The notes: generated from the sequence alone by a model not told the origin. Positions 25,869 through 34,271 are shown, numbered from the stretch's first letter. The stretch: 64,000 bases of DNA from Clostridiales bacterium (GCA_004555915.1 SFJM01000005.1:29073-93072); one strand, 5' to 3'. Made by a program: numbers and translations.

Positions 25869-26477
25869 ATGAAAAACAATCTGCTGATTACCATCAGCCG
25901 CCAGTTCGGCAGCAGCGGGCACCAGATCGCGGAACAGCTTTCCCGTTCTCTGGATATCCCGTTGTTTGACAAGGATGACATTGCCCAGGCGGCAAAAGAT
26001 TACGGCATGTACGCACGCATTATGACAGGGGATCATCCGGCACCCACCAACAGCCTGTTGTACTCCATCGCTGCCAACATGTATTCCCTGAACCAGAGCG
26101 GATTATCCTTCGAGCAGCAGGTTTCCATGGCAGAAGAGGAAACCATGCGGAACCTTGCTAAGGAGGGTTCCTGTATTTTCATCGGACGGGCTGCGGATGC
26201 AGTCTTTATTGACCATCCCAACCGTGCCAGCTTTTTCATCCATGCGCCAATGGAATGGCGTACCAGACGCATTGAACAGCTGTACAATCTGTCCACCTCC
26301 AAGGCACAGAGCATGATAAAGCAGATGGATCGCAAGCGTGCCGCCTATTATGCGGAACGCTCGGACACCCCATGGGGCTTTGCACCGGGATATCATTTCA
26401 CCATAGACAGCAGCGTATTGGGTGTTTCGGGTACAGCAGAGCTGATGCTTGCCTTTTTACGCACCAGACAACAATAA
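25869..26477 (+). CDS. Cytidylate kinase-like protein
   Basis: A 202-residue protein of the cytidylate-kinase-2 family (P-loop fold). It starts NNLLITISRQFGSSGHQIAEQLSRSL, where the nucleotide-binding loop reads RQFGSSGHQI in place of a strict GxxGxGK, then FDKDDI, CIFIGRAAD and DRKRAAYYA. Members resemble Cmk but often lack proof of activity, so the nucleotide specificity is uncertain. It is one of the few plus-strand genes, has its own promoter and AAAGGAGGG site, and ends at a bidirectional terminator. Confidence 0.88.
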   Translation: MKNNLLITISRQFGSSGHQIAEQLSRSLDIPLFDKDDIAQAAKDYGMYARIMTGDHPAPTNSLLYSIAANMYSLNQSGLSFEQQVSMAEEETMRNLAKEGSCIFIGRAADAVFIDHPNRASFFIHAPMEWRTRRIEQLYNLSTSKAQSMIKQMDRKRAAYYAERSDTPWGFAPGYHFTIDSSVLGVSGTAELMLAFLRTRQQ

Positions 26478-26484
26478 CTAAATG

Positions 26485-26534
26485 AAAAAACAGAGGACAT
26501 CTTACGGATAACCATGGGATGTTCTCTGTTTTTA
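26485..26534. terminator. Bidirectional intrinsic terminator
   Basis: ACAGAG (26490-26495) with ACATC pairs with GATGT and CTCTGT (26524-26529). It is flanked by A6 on the left and T5 on the right, so it can end both the plus-strand kinase gene and the minus-strand YgjP gene. Confidence 0.8.
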
Positions 26535-26535
26535 T

Positions 26536-27228
26536 CTATACCGTAGACTGATTCAGCCTGATCCTGCGTTGCTTCCAGTCCGGTATATATGTTGTCATCA
26601 GCGACCAGAACGCTTTACCGTGGTTCGGCACGAGCAGATGCAGCAGCTCATGCACCACCACATATTCCACACAGTCCATGGGCTGCTCCGCCAGTGCCAG
26701 ACTGAGCCAGATCCGATGGGCGCGGTAATTACAGGTGCCCCATTTGGTGCGCATGCGCCGGATGTGCCATTCCTTTACCTCCACATTGAGAATCTGTGCC
26801 CACTGGTGGATCAGAACGGATGCCACATCCTGCAGCTGGGTGCGCTGCCATTTCTGCAGCAGCTCTTTCCGTTCCTCCTCCGTGCTTCGGGGCATTGCCG
26901 TCATCACCAGCCGGTTTCCGTCCTTATATACACCGCAGGTACGTTTTGTCTTCCCATCACGTACCGTCAATGCATGCGGTATACCAAAGACCGGAATCTG
27001 TTCCCCGGTCACATAATGCCGCGGCACATAACGTGCCTGTATATTCCGCCTCTGCTGTTCAATCCAGGAAAGATGCCCGATGACAAATTGCCGGACCATC
27101 CGGTCACTGGCGCGGTTCGGCACGGATACACGTACTTCTCCATCCGGTACCCTGACATACAGATTCATGGACCGGATTTTTTTGCGTATCACGGTCACCG
27201 GAATGCCTTCAATGGTCATCTGTTTCAT
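26536..27228 (-). CDS. YgjP-like metallopeptidase-domain protein (DUF45)
   Basis: A 230-residue protein. The end region has VVVHELLHLLVPNHGKAFW, the HExxH zinc motif with a third His, plus MRTKWGTCN upstream, which together define the YgjP/SprT-like (DUF45, M48-related) family. No signal peptide or membrane helix is visible, so it is probably cytoplasmic. Members are often linked to restriction or DNA-repair loci, but here it sits beside the YibF gene, with which it overlaps by 20 bases, so co-transcription is likely. The biological substrate is unknown. Confidence 0.88.
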   Translation of the reverse strand: MKQMTIEGIPVTVIRKKIRSMNLYVRVPDGEVRVSVPNRASDRMVRQFVIGHLSWIEQQRRNIQARYVPRHYVTGEQIPVFGIPHALTVRDGKTKRTCGVYKDGNRLVMTAMPRSTEEERKELLQKWQRTQLQDVASVLIHQWAQILNVEVKEWHIRRMRTKWGTCNYRAHRIWLSLALAEQPMDCVEYVVVHELLHLLVPNHGKAFWSLMTTYIPDWKQRRIRLNQSTV

Positions 27229-27997
27229 GCACCGGTCCTCCCTGTGCCCCGTTTCGCTTGAGTACCGTTGCCATCAGGAAGGCAGACAACGGAATCACTG
27301 CAATGCAGCCCAGTCCGGCAATGCCCGAATACAGCAAAACCTGATACAATGCCTTGGAATTGAGGATGAACGAAAAACTGTAGCCCCAGTAGCAGATGAT
27401 ATGGAACAGCAGCAGGGATTCCCCCACACAGGCGAAAAACAGCGTATTGATGGTGGTGGCCAGAATTTCCCGTCCAATTTTGATGCCAGATGCAAACAGC
27501 TCAGACGCGGGCAGCTGCGGATTATTCCGATGTACCTCATAGACAGCCGAGGTAACTGCAACCGCCGCGTCCTTCACCGCACCCAGCAGACTGAGCAGGA
27601 TGACGGTAATTTCCACCTGCAGCATGGACAGGCTCACATTGCCTTCGAGAAACAGGCCTTCCCCCAGATTGATTTTCACCTCGCTGTAGCCGCCGGCATG
27701 GCCTGCCATGCACAGGCCTGCACCGATGACAAACAGAAGCACCTGTATGACAGCAATCGCACCAAAGGCCACCTGTGTTTTCAGGTTATTGCCGTTCTGG
27801 TAAAACAGGATCAGTACGGTGAGCAGAATGCCCGCCAGCATCCCCACCGGAAGCGGCGGAAAGCCAAGCGCAATGGCGTACAATACACCGAGCAAAATCA
27901 TCATATTCATCAGAATCGTAAAAAAGGACTGCAATCCCCGATCCCGTCCCACTGCCAGCATCAGTACCAGCAGGAGGATCGCCAGCAGCTTAACCAT
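27209..27997 (-). CDS. YibE/F family membrane protein (second of a pair)
   Basis: About 262 residues with seven or so hydrophobic helices. TVILLSLLGAVKDAAVAVTS and GREILATTINTLFFACVGE are signatures of the YibE/F family. Lactococcus-type pairs of short and long YibE/F proteins are common; the function is not established. The ATG at 27997 has CAGGAGG upstream and overlaps the stop of the longer YibE/F gene by eight bases. This copy lacks the extracytoplasmic N-terminal domain of its partner. Confidence 0.85.
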   Translation of the reverse strand: MVKLLAILLLVLMLAVGRDRGLQSFFTILMNMMILLGVLYAIALGFPPLPVGMLAGILLTVLILFYQNGNNLKTQVAFGAIAVIQVLLFVIGAGLCMAGHAGGYSEVKINLGEGLFLEGNVSLSMLQVEITVILLSLLGAVKDAAVAVTSAVYEVHRNNPQLPASELFASGIKIGREILATTINTLFFACVGESLLLFHIICYWGYSFSFILNSKALYQVLLYSGIAGLGCIAVIPLSAFLMATVLKRNGAQGGPVHETDDH

Positions 27998-29126
27998 GAG
28001 CTGCCTCCTGTCTCCTGACCCAGAGCCGGAGCACCAGCTGGGAAATCGGAATCGCAAGCACCAGCCCAATAGAGCCGGTGAGGAACCGTACCATTTCAAA
28101 GGAAAGTACATATTCCCATACAAAGGAAATGGTCAGGTTATTCCGCATCATCAACAGCATTTCCGGCAATCCGCCGCAGATATAGGTGAAAAACAGGACA
28201 TTGACCATGGTACCCATGATGTCATCGGACACTGCCCGAACCGACTGCCTCAGCTCCGGATACGGAATATGGGGATCGCGTTCCAACAGTTCATCTGCCG
28301 TGGAAATCAGTGAAATGGCAACATCCATCACGGCGCCCAGACCACCTACCATGATTTCACAGAAAAACAGAGCGCTCAGGTCATCGGGTACCACACCAAA
28401 TTCCAGCATCTGGTACTGCAGTGCCGGCGTCACCCCGCGGACAACCAGATAAATGACCGCAGTTGCCGCCAGCGAAAGCAGCGTGACCACAATCGCCAGC
28501 ATGGACCGCCGGTTCCAGCCATTACCAATCAGCAGCGACAGAATGGTAAACAGCAGGATCATCACGGCAGTCAGGGCGAGGATATTCCAGCCATCCAGAT
28601 AGCAGTACAGTGCGCCGACCAGCAGGGCAATATTAATGACCAGTGAGCCCACTGCCAGCAGGCCGGACCAGTCCGCCACGGCAATCATACCCAGCAGCAA
28701 TGCTGCGGATACTGCATAAACCAGCGTATCCCGCTTCTGCTCCAGAATTTTACCGGAGATTCCCTCCTGTCCCAGCTCCACCAGCAGGCAGTCTCCGACC
28801 CGGTACTGCTCATCCCGCACATTGGAATCGGTATACTGATTATACAGGAACACATCCTCCCCCTTCTGCTCCCCGTTCAGCACCTGTCCGGTGATGGATT
28901 GCCCGTAATAGTGTTCTGTTCCGGACACAATGCCATCCTGTGTCTCCGTATGTCGGGTTTCTATGGCTGTAATCCTGACAATGGTCGTGTCATACAGGAA
29001 TGCGTCATGCGCAACAAAAAAATAGCCGAGTGCCGCTACGATGAGCAGTACCAGCATTACCATCCGTTTTGTGTGCCTGCCAGCTGAAAGCGGCAGCTTC
29101 ATTGCCCGATATCCCGGAATATTCAT
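27990..29126 (-). CDS. YibE/F family membrane protein (first of a pair)
   Basis: About 378 residues. One N-terminal helix (about 22-40) is followed by an extracytoplasmic beta-rich region of about 100 residues (residues 45-130) and then seven or more helices with GGLGAVMDVAISLISTADEL and DIMGTMVNVLFF, the conserved YibE/F core. The family is found across Firmicutes without a known activity; transport is only a guess. The ATG at 29126 has GGAGGGG upstream; an earlier in-frame start lies beyond the predicted promoter. It shares its promoter region with the divergent small gene at 29254. Confidence 0.86.
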   Translation of the reverse strand: MNIPGYRAMKLPLSAGRHTKRMVMLVLLIVAALGYFFVAHDAFLYDTTIVRITAIETRHTETQDGIVSGTEHYYGQSITGQVLNGEQKGEDVFLYNQYTDSNVRDEQYRVGDCLLVELGQEGISGKILEQKRDTLVYAVSAALLLGMIAVADWSGLLAVGSLVINIALLVGALYCYLDGWNILALTAVMILLFTILSLLIGNGWNRRSMLAIVVTLLSLAATAVIYLVVRGVTPALQYQMLEFGVVPDDLSALFFCEIMVGGLGAVMDVAISLISTADELLERDPHIPYPELRQSVRAVSDDIMGTMVNVLFFTYICGGLPEMLLMMRNNLTISFVWEYVLSFEMVRFLTGSIGLVLAIPISQLVLRLWVRRQEAAHG

Positions 29127-29163
29127 ATGCCACCCCTCCCGGATCGGTATTTCTTCGCAACCT

Positions 29164-29213
29164 ATTGTATGATTCCCATGAAAAATTGTCAAGCCATGCC
29201 CGGAAGGTATAAA
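29164..29213. promoter_or_regulatory. Back-to-back divergent promoters with overlapping -35 elements
   Basis: Minus strand: TTGACA (29187-29192), 17 bases, TACAAT (29164-29169) for the YibE/F pair. Plus strand: TTGTCA (29186-29191), 16 bases, TATAAA (29208-29213) for the small gene at 29254. The two -35 boxes occupy almost the same bases, so RNA polymerase cannot use both at once. Confidence 0.65.
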
Positions 29214-29253
29214 CCGGTATCCGCCGGGACAAAATGGTATCGAGGTGATGACC

Positions 29254-29493
29254 ATGTCAAAAAACAGCGCCTATTTCTCCGTCACATCGCTGAACAACGC
29301 GCACGATGTGAAACGCATCAAGCGGGAGCTGGACCGCAAATGCAACGGTGTCCTGTCCGTGGCAGTGGGACAAAACGGGAATCTGGTATCTGTGGATTTT
29401 GATGATACCGGCGTAACACCACAGATGCTGCGCAACTGCCTGACGGATATGGGCTATACGGTCAGCAATGCCCGTATGGTATACTTCGACTGA
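29254..29493 (+). CDS. Small ferredoxin-fold (HMA-like) protein lacking CxxC
   Basis: A 79-residue protein with the alternating pattern of a heavy-metal-associated fold (VKRIKRELDRKCNGVLSVAV, NLVSVDFDDTGVTPQMLRNC, LTDMGYTVSN), but the metal-binding GMxCxxC loop is absent. It resembles the small HMA-like proteins of Clostridia whose function is unknown. The ATG at 29254 was chosen because GAGGTG lies six bases before it; the GTG and ATG at 29245 and 29248 fall within that site. It is divergent from the YibE/F genes and ends at a terminator shared with mnmA. Confidence 0.75.
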   Translation: MSKNSAYFSVTSLNNAHDVKRIKRELDRKCNGVLSVAVGQNGNLVSVDFDDTGVTPQMLRNCLTDMGYTVSNARMVYFD

Positions 29494-29501
29494 CACACAA
29501 A

Positions 29502-29548
29502 AGAAATCCTCTGCTTCCCGCCTGAACGGACAGAGGATTTCTCATTTT
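29502..29548. terminator. Bidirectional intrinsic terminator (HMA-like gene / mnmA)
   Basis: AGAAATCCTCTG (29502-29513) pairs perfectly with CAGAGGATTTCT (29531-29542). A T-run follows on the plus strand and an A/T-rich tract on the minus side. It ends both converging genes. Confidence 0.8.
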
Positions 29549-30624
29549 TATAATGCCTGCATAATGGTGCCGCCGCCAACGACCGTATCCCCATCATACC
29601 AGACGGTTGCCTGTCCCGGGGAAATGGCACGCTGCGGCGTATCAAATTCCACAATGGTACCGTTTTCAGCCGGAATCAGTGTGGCGGGCTGGGTACGATG
29701 TCCATGGCGGATTTTTGCCTGTACCCGCATGGGTGCCGTGAGCTTTTCCACTGCAATCCAGTTGCAGTCTGCCGCAAGCAGCCGGCTGGCAAACAGGCAT
29801 TCCGACTTGCCAATAACAACGGTATTGGTTGCCGCGTCCTTTTTGCAGACATATCGCGGCTCCGGGAACGCAAAGCCCAGCCCCTTGCGCTGTCCCACCG
29901 TATAATGCACCAGACCTCGGTGCGGTCCCAGCACATTGCCCTCCGTATCCAGAAAATCACCCGGCTTGGGCGCTTCACCGGTTGCACGCTGGATAAAGCC
30001 CGCATAATCGCCATCCGGTACAAAGCAGATATCCTGACTGTCCGGCTTACGGGCATTGGTAAGCATGGCCTTTTCTGCCAGCCTGCGGGTTTCCTCCTTT
30101 GTCAGGCCTCCCAGTGGGAATAACACACGGGAAAGCTGCTCCTGCGTCATGGAATACAGGAAATAGGTCTGATCCTTATGCTCATCCGCTGCAGTTTTCA
30201 ATAAAAATCGTCCCAATGTATCATCATATTCAATGCGTGCATAATGTCCGGTGGCAATTTTTTCGCAGCCGATATCCCCGGCACGCTTCAATAATGCATC
30301 AAATTTGATATACCGATTACAATCAATACATGGATTCGGCGTCAAGCCGCAGGCATAACCGGAAATAAACCGGTCAATGACCTGTTTATGAAACACATCA
30401 CCCATGTTAAACACATAATGTTCAATGCCCAGCCGATTACATACACTACGTGCATCGGCAATATCATCTGCGGAACAGCAGGAACGGGTGACCTTTCCGA
30501 TATCCCCCTGATCGTACAATGCCATGGTAACACCAGCAACATCATAGCCCTGTTCCAGCAGCAGAACCGCGCTTGCCGAGCTGTCCACGCCGCCGCTCAT
30601 AGCGGCAAGAATCTTTTCCTTCAT
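29548..30624 (-). CDS. mnmA: tRNA-specific 2-thiouridylase MnmA
   Basis: A 358-residue PP-loop enzyme. SGGVDSS (10-16) binds ATP, PNPCIDCNRYIKF carries the first catalytic cysteine and SQDICFVPDGDY the second, and GLVHYTVGQRKGLGF is highly conserved. It makes 2-thiouridine at position 34 of Lys, Glu and Gln tRNAs using sulfur from a cysteine desulfurase. The ATG at 30624 has GGAG about nine bases upstream; a longer frame reaches back across the nadA terminator and is not supported. It lies just after nadA, not beside the desulfurase at 4.8-5.9 kb. Confidence 0.96.
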   Translation of the reverse strand: MKEKILAAMSGGVDSSASAVLLLEQGYDVAGVTMALYDQGDIGKVTRSCCSADDIADARSVCNRLGIEHYVFNMGDVFHKQVIDRFISGYACGLTPNPCIDCNRYIKFDALLKRAGDIGCEKIATGHYARIEYDDTLGRFLLKTAADEHKDQTYFLYSMTQEQLSRVLFPLGGLTKEETRRLAEKAMLTNARKPDSQDICFVPDGDYAGFIQRATGEAPKPGDFLDTEGNVLGPHRGLVHYTVGQRKGLGFAFPEPRYVCKKDAATNTVVIGKSECLFASRLLAADCNWIAVEKLTAPMRVQAKIRHGHRTQPATLIPAENGTIVEFDTPQRAISPGQATVWYDGDTVVGGGTIMQAL

Positions 30625-30637
30625 GGTATCATTCTCC

Positions 30638-30679
30638 TGAAAAAACAACGGCTCCACCTTCCCTTGGAAAGCAGAGCCG
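30638..30679 (-). terminator. Terminator between nadA and mnmA
   Basis: CGGCTC (30649-30654) and GAGCCG (30674-30679) form the stem, with TTGTTTTT following on the minus strand. It lies between the nadA stop and the mnmA start, so mnmA is reached by read-through or has its own promoter. Confidence 0.55.
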
Positions 30680-30699
30680 GTTTTGGTTTCTTTTCGCAA

Positions 30700-31614
30700 T
30701 CAGCCGCCCAGACGAATCATTTCGTCAATGCAGTGCTTTGCTGCCAGACGGGTTTCCTCGTCCATGACAATTTCCTCGCCAGCCTGACCCTTCAGGACAT
30801 TCAGAACATCCACCAGCGTGGTTGCCTTCATGTTCGGGCAGATCAGCTGCTTGCTCAGCGGATAGAACTTCTTATCCGGGCAATCATACTGCAGGTGCTC
30901 TGCAATGCTGATTTCGGTGCCGATGATAAATTCCTTTGCATCGGAAGCCTTGGCATAGTTCATGATGCCGGAGGTAGAACCGACATAATCCGCTTCCTTG
31001 GTAACAGCCGGAACACATTCCGGATGAACCAGCAGCAGCGCGTCCGGATGCAGTGCACGAGCTTCATCCACAGCTCTCTTTGGAACAGCAGCATGAATCG
31101 GGCAGCCACCCTGCAGCAGCTTGATTTCCTTGTTCGGAATCTGCTCAGCCACATACTGACCCAGATTACAGTCCGGAATGAACAGAATCTTATCTGCTTC
31201 CATATTGTTGACAATCTTGACTGCGGAAGAAGAGGTTACGCAGACATCACAGATGGTTTTCAGATCCGAAGTGGTGTTGATGTATGCCACAACGGTGTAG
31301 TCCGGATGTGCCTTTTTCCATGCGCCGATCAGTTCCTTGTCCATCTGCTCTGCCATCGGACATCCTGCGATCGGGTTTGCAAGGTATACAGTCTTTTCCG
31401 GGGAAAGAATCTTTACGGTTTCTGCCATAAAACGAACGCCGCACATGATAACATTTTTCTGCGGTGCGGTAGTAGCCTGCACACTGAGGCCATAGGAATC
31501 GCCGACAAAGTCTGCAATTTCCGAAATTTCTCTGGCTACATAGCTGTGTGCCAGAATACATACATCCTGTTCCTTTTTCAGGCGCAGGATCTCATCCTGA
31601 ATCTCACGAATCAT
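30700..31614 (-). CDS. nadA: Quinolinate synthase NadA
   Basis: A 304-residue protein of the NadA family. VCILAHSYVAREISEIADFV and the three Fe-S ligand cysteines fit the pattern: one in IMCGVRFMAE, one in VHPECVPAV and one in CPNMKATTL. It condenses iminoaspartate with dihydroxyacetone phosphate in NAD synthesis. The ATG at 31614 has an AGGAG site. It is alone: nadB and nadC are not nearby. Upstream in the leader lies a perfect 20-base palindrome that may be an operator. Confidence 0.95.
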   Translation of the reverse strand: MIREIQDEILRLKKEQDVCILAHSYVAREISEIADFVGDSYGLSVQATTAPQKNVIMCGVRFMAETVKILSPEKTVYLANPIAGCPMAEQMDKELIGAWKKAHPDYTVVAYINTTSDLKTICDVCVTSSSAVKIVNNMEADKILFIPDCNLGQYVAEQIPNKEIKLLQGGCPIHAAVPKRAVDEARALHPDALLLVHPECVPAVTKEADYVGSTSGIMNYAKASDAKEFIIGTEISIAEHLQYDCPDKKFYPLSKQLICPNMKATTLVDVLNVLKGQAGEEIVMDEETRLAAKHCIDEMIRLGG

Positions 31615-31632
31615 ATGTCTTTTCTCCTGATA

Positions 31633-31652
31633 GAAATGTATTGTTACATTTC
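31633..31652. promoter_or_regulatory. Perfect palindrome in the nadA leader, candidate operator
   Basis: GAAATGTA-TTGT-TACATTTC, eight-base arms around four bases, lies 19 bases before the nadA ATG and downstream of the promoter. A bound repressor would block transcription there. NiaR (the niacin-responsive NAD repressor of Firmicutes) is a plausible protein, but I cannot match it to a remembered consensus with certainty. Confidence 0.55.
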
Positions 31653-31681
31653 CCACTAAATTTATATGTTTATCAACTTCG

Positions 31682-31710
31682 AGGATATCATGTTTTGCCG
31701 TCCCTGTCAA
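31682..31710 (-). promoter_or_regulatory. nadA promoter
   Basis: On the minus strand TTGACA (31705-31710), 17 bases and TATCCT (31682-31687). Transcription would start near 31675, about 60 bases before the nadA start codon. Confidence 0.6.
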
Positions 31711-31750
31711 GCATCGGCGGCGAATTACCATAAAATCAGCAAATCCGCCA

Positions 31751-31771
31751 GTTTCCAGACAAACTGGAAAC
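31751..31771. repeat. Perfect hairpin after rsmH
   Basis: GTTTCCAG (31751-31758) and CTGGAAAC (31764-31771) with a five-base loop, nine bases past the rsmH stop. No T-run follows on the minus strand, so it may be a weak terminator or only a 3'-end-stabilising stem. Confidence 0.45.
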
Positions 31772-31779
31772 AAGTTATT

Positions 31780-32820
31780 TTATGCTTTGACTGCCCAGCG
31801 CATTTTGGTAGAACGGGCCCGGGGATTCTGATAACACTCCTCCGTAGACGGACGGATGACATCCCGTGCCACCTCACGATAGGTGCCGTCACGCATGCCC
31901 TGCTTAAACGCCTTTTTCACCAGCCTGTCCTCACCGGAATGGAAGGTCAGAATGGCAGCCCGCCCGCCGGGCTTAAGCACCGTCGGCAGCTTTTCCAGAA
32001 AGGCATACAGCACCTCAAATTCACTGTTTACATCAATCCGCAGAGCCTGAAAGCATCGCTGGCAGGATTTTTTGACTGCTTCCTTCTGTTCCCCCTTCGG
32101 CAGGAAGGCTAATGCGCGTGCAATCGCGTCATACAGCTGCCGGGTGGTTTCAATGGGTTCTCCCCGATGGAAGGTCTGCATGATTTCCTTTGCAATCCGT
32201 TCGGCATACGGTTCATCCGCATTTTCCACCAGCATACCAGCCAGCTCCTCCTCGTCCAACTCCCGCAGGCGCTGGGCTGCTGTCACGCCGGAGGACGGGT
32301 CGAGCCGCAGATCCAGCGGCCCATCCTGCTTAAAGGTAAAGCCCCGCTCCGGGTTGTCAATCTGCATGGAGGATACGCCCAGGTCTGCCAGAACGAAATC
32401 AAACTGGATGCCCGGCGCCACCTTGTCCAGCTCCGCAAAATTCATGCGGCGGATGGTCAGGATATCTTCTCCATAGCCCAGCGCTGCCAGCCTTGCTTTG
32501 GTCTTTTCCGACTCAATCGGGTCCACATCGGTAGCGTACAGATGCCCTTTCCCTTTCAGGCATTCCAGCATCCGTCTGGTATGACCGCCATAGCCAAGAG
32601 TCGCGTCATAGCCGATCTGTCCAGGCTGAATGTTGAGAAAATCCAGAATTTCCTGTACCATAATCGAAATATGCATGCCCGCAGGTGTCTTGCCCTGCTG
32701 GATGATTTTTTCTACATCCTGCTGGTATTTTTCCGGATTCAATTCCTTGTATTTCTCACTGAACTTCCGCGGATGGGTACCTTTATAGCGTACCCGGCGC
32801 TTGTGCTGCTTTTCTTCTAT
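31780..32820 (-). CDS. rsmH: 16S rRNA m4C1402 methyltransferase RsmH (MraW), apparently with a non-AUG start
   Basis: About 346 residues including an N-terminal extension. The methyltransferase core has DATLGYGGHTRRML, ATDVDPIE, VLADLGVSSMQIDNPERGFT and ILTFHSGEDR, matching RsmH, which N4-methylates C1402 of 16S rRNA. The first normal start codon in frame is a TTG at 32742. However the upstream in-frame residues EEKQHKRRVRYKGTHPRKF match my memory of the conserved beginning of the clostridial type, and a good ribosome site AGAAGGA is at 32830-32836. The codon at the expected start is ATA (32818-32820); ACG and ATT precede it. This RsmH is not in a dcw cluster. Confidence 0.87.
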   Translation of the reverse strand: MEEKQHKRRVRYKGTHPRKFSEKYKELNPEKYQQDVEKIIQQGKTPAGMHISIMVQEILDFLNIQPGQIGYDATLGYGGHTRRMLECLKGKGHLYATDVDPIESEKTKARLAALGYGEDILTIRRMNFAELDKVAPGIQFDFVLADLGVSSMQIDNPERGFTFKQDGPLDLRLDPSSGVTAAQRLRELDEEELAGMLVENADEPYAERIAKEIMQTFHRGEPIETTRQLYDAIARALAFLPKGEQKEAVKKSCQRCFQALRIDVNSEFEVLYAFLEKLPTVLKPGGRAAILTFHSGEDRLVKKAFKQGMRDGTYREVARDVIRPSTEECYQNPRARSTKMRWAVKA

Positions 32821-32850
32821 CGTAATCAGTCCTTCTGTCTGTTTTCCTCT

Positions 32851-32879
32851 ATCTTAGCATGGCTGTATAGGTTTGTCAA
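32851..32879 (-). promoter_or_regulatory. rsmH promoter
   Basis: TTGACA (32874-32879), 17 bases, TAAGAT (32851-32856) on the minus strand. It abuts the T-run of the terminator of the upstream MATE gene. The predicted 5' leader is about 24 bases to the ATA. Confidence 0.75.
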
Positions 32880-32912
32880 AAAATCCGTCTGCCCATATCA
32901 AGCAGACGGATT
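32876..32912 (-). terminator. Intrinsic terminator after the MATE transporter
   Basis: AATCCGTCTGC (32882-32892) pairs with GCAGACGGATT (32902-32912). On the minus strand it is followed by six T, which run directly into the -35 box of rsmH. Confidence 0.85.
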
Positions 32913-32921
32913 CAGCTTTAT

Positions 32922-34271
32922 TTATTCTCTTGTCAGCTTGTATGCCCAATGCCCAAAATTCACCTTGATAAATGCGGGAACCGCCTTGAACAGCTGGTCC
33001 AGATTCAGACACCACACCACGACAACCGGAGAAGCCTTGACATAGAACGCCATAAAAAACGACAACGGGATAACAATACACCAGATGCTGACCAAATCAA
33101 GGATCATGGCATACTTGGTTGCGCCACCACCCTTGATGATACCGGAATTGACCGGCATCTGATAGCACATGCCACCCATAACAATACACAAAATATGCAG
33201 GAAGGTACGTGCCATCTGTCTGCTCTCATCCGAGAAGCTGTACAGCGACAATACCGGCTCTGTCAATACAAACAGAATCAGACCGCAGCAGATACCCATG
33301 AGGACAAACATAACCTGAAAGGTCTTGGCATATTGCTTGACAACCTTCATATCTCCCTGTCCTATCGCCTTGCCAATCAGGACATTTGTGGTAGAAGCAG
33401 CACCGACGGCTATGGTCTTCACAATTAAATACAGGTTGGATGCCATGCTGTTGGCCGCAATTGCACTGGAGGTCAGATGACCGAGAATTGCGGTCTGCAT
33501 CGCTGTATTTACACCCCACATTGCCGCAATAAACAGGATCGGCAGGCTGATGCGAAAATAATCGCCCATAATGGAATGATCCAAATGCAGAAAATCCTTC
33601 AGCTTCAAATGCAGGTTGGCTTCCTTCTTTGCGATGTAAAACAGCATCACAATAAATTCCACAATCCGTGCAGTCAATGTACCGATTGCGGCACCTTCCA
33701 CGCCCAGCCTTGGCAAACCAAAATGACCATAAATCAGGCACCAGTTGATGCAGAAATTGATACACAATGTGCTTATTGACAGGTAAAAGGCAATCTTTAC
33801 CACCTCTGTACTGCGCAGGACAGCCAGCAGGATTGTCGTCACGCAGAAGAACGGATAGGTAAAGCGAACAATGTTCAGATACTTTACGCCTTCCGCAACA
33901 ATCGCCGGATCTTTGGTAAACAGGCCGACAACCTGCTCCGGGAACACGGAAACCACGATAAACAATACCAGCATCAGCACCAGCGCAGTGCGCATGGCAA
34001 TGCTTGCAACCTTTCGGATGGTTTCCGTATCCTTCTTGCCCCAGTACTGTGACGCAAGGATAACCAGACCGTCACCAATGCCAATCAGCAGATTCTGATA
34101 GATAAACTGAATCTGATTCACGGCGGTAACACCGGATAACGCACTTTCCGCATACCGTCCCAGCATCAGATTGTCTGTCAGATTGACACTCAGCGAAATA
34201 ACATTCTGCAGTACAATCGGCAGGCACAATACAAGGAATATACGATAAAACTTCTTGTCTTTTATCAGCAT
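32922..34271 (-). CDS. MATE-family multidrug/toxic compound exporter
   Basis: A 449-residue membrane protein with twelve hydrophobic segments. It starts KKFYRIFLVLCLPIVLQNVISLSVNLTDNLMLGRY, the conserved MATE N-terminus, with two related six-helix halves. Such transporters export organic cations by proton or sodium antiport; the substrate is unknown. An AGGAGATGAAGAG region precedes the ATG. The gene stands alone between the small gene at 34.4 kb and rsmH. Confidence 0.92.
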   Translation of the reverse strand: MLIKDKKFYRIFLVLCLPIVLQNVISLSVNLTDNLMLGRYAESALSGVTAVNQIQFIYQNLLIGIGDGLVILASQYWGKKDTETIRKVASIAMRTALVLMLVLFIVVSVFPEQVVGLFTKDPAIVAEGVKYLNIVRFTYPFFCVTTILLAVLRSTEVVKIAFYLSISTLCINFCINWCLIYGHFGLPRLGVEGAAIGTLTARIVEFIVMLFYIAKKEANLHLKLKDFLHLDHSIMGDYFRISLPILFIAAMWGVNTAMQTAILGHLTSSAIAANSMASNLYLIVKTIAVGAASTTNVLIGKAIGQGDMKVVKQYAKTFQVMFVLMGICCGLILFVLTEPVLSLYSFSDESRQMARTFLHILCIVMGGMCYQMPVNSGIIKGGGATKYAMILDLVSIWCIVIPLSFFMAFYVKASPVVVVWCLNLDQLFKAVPAFIKVNFGHWAYKLTRE

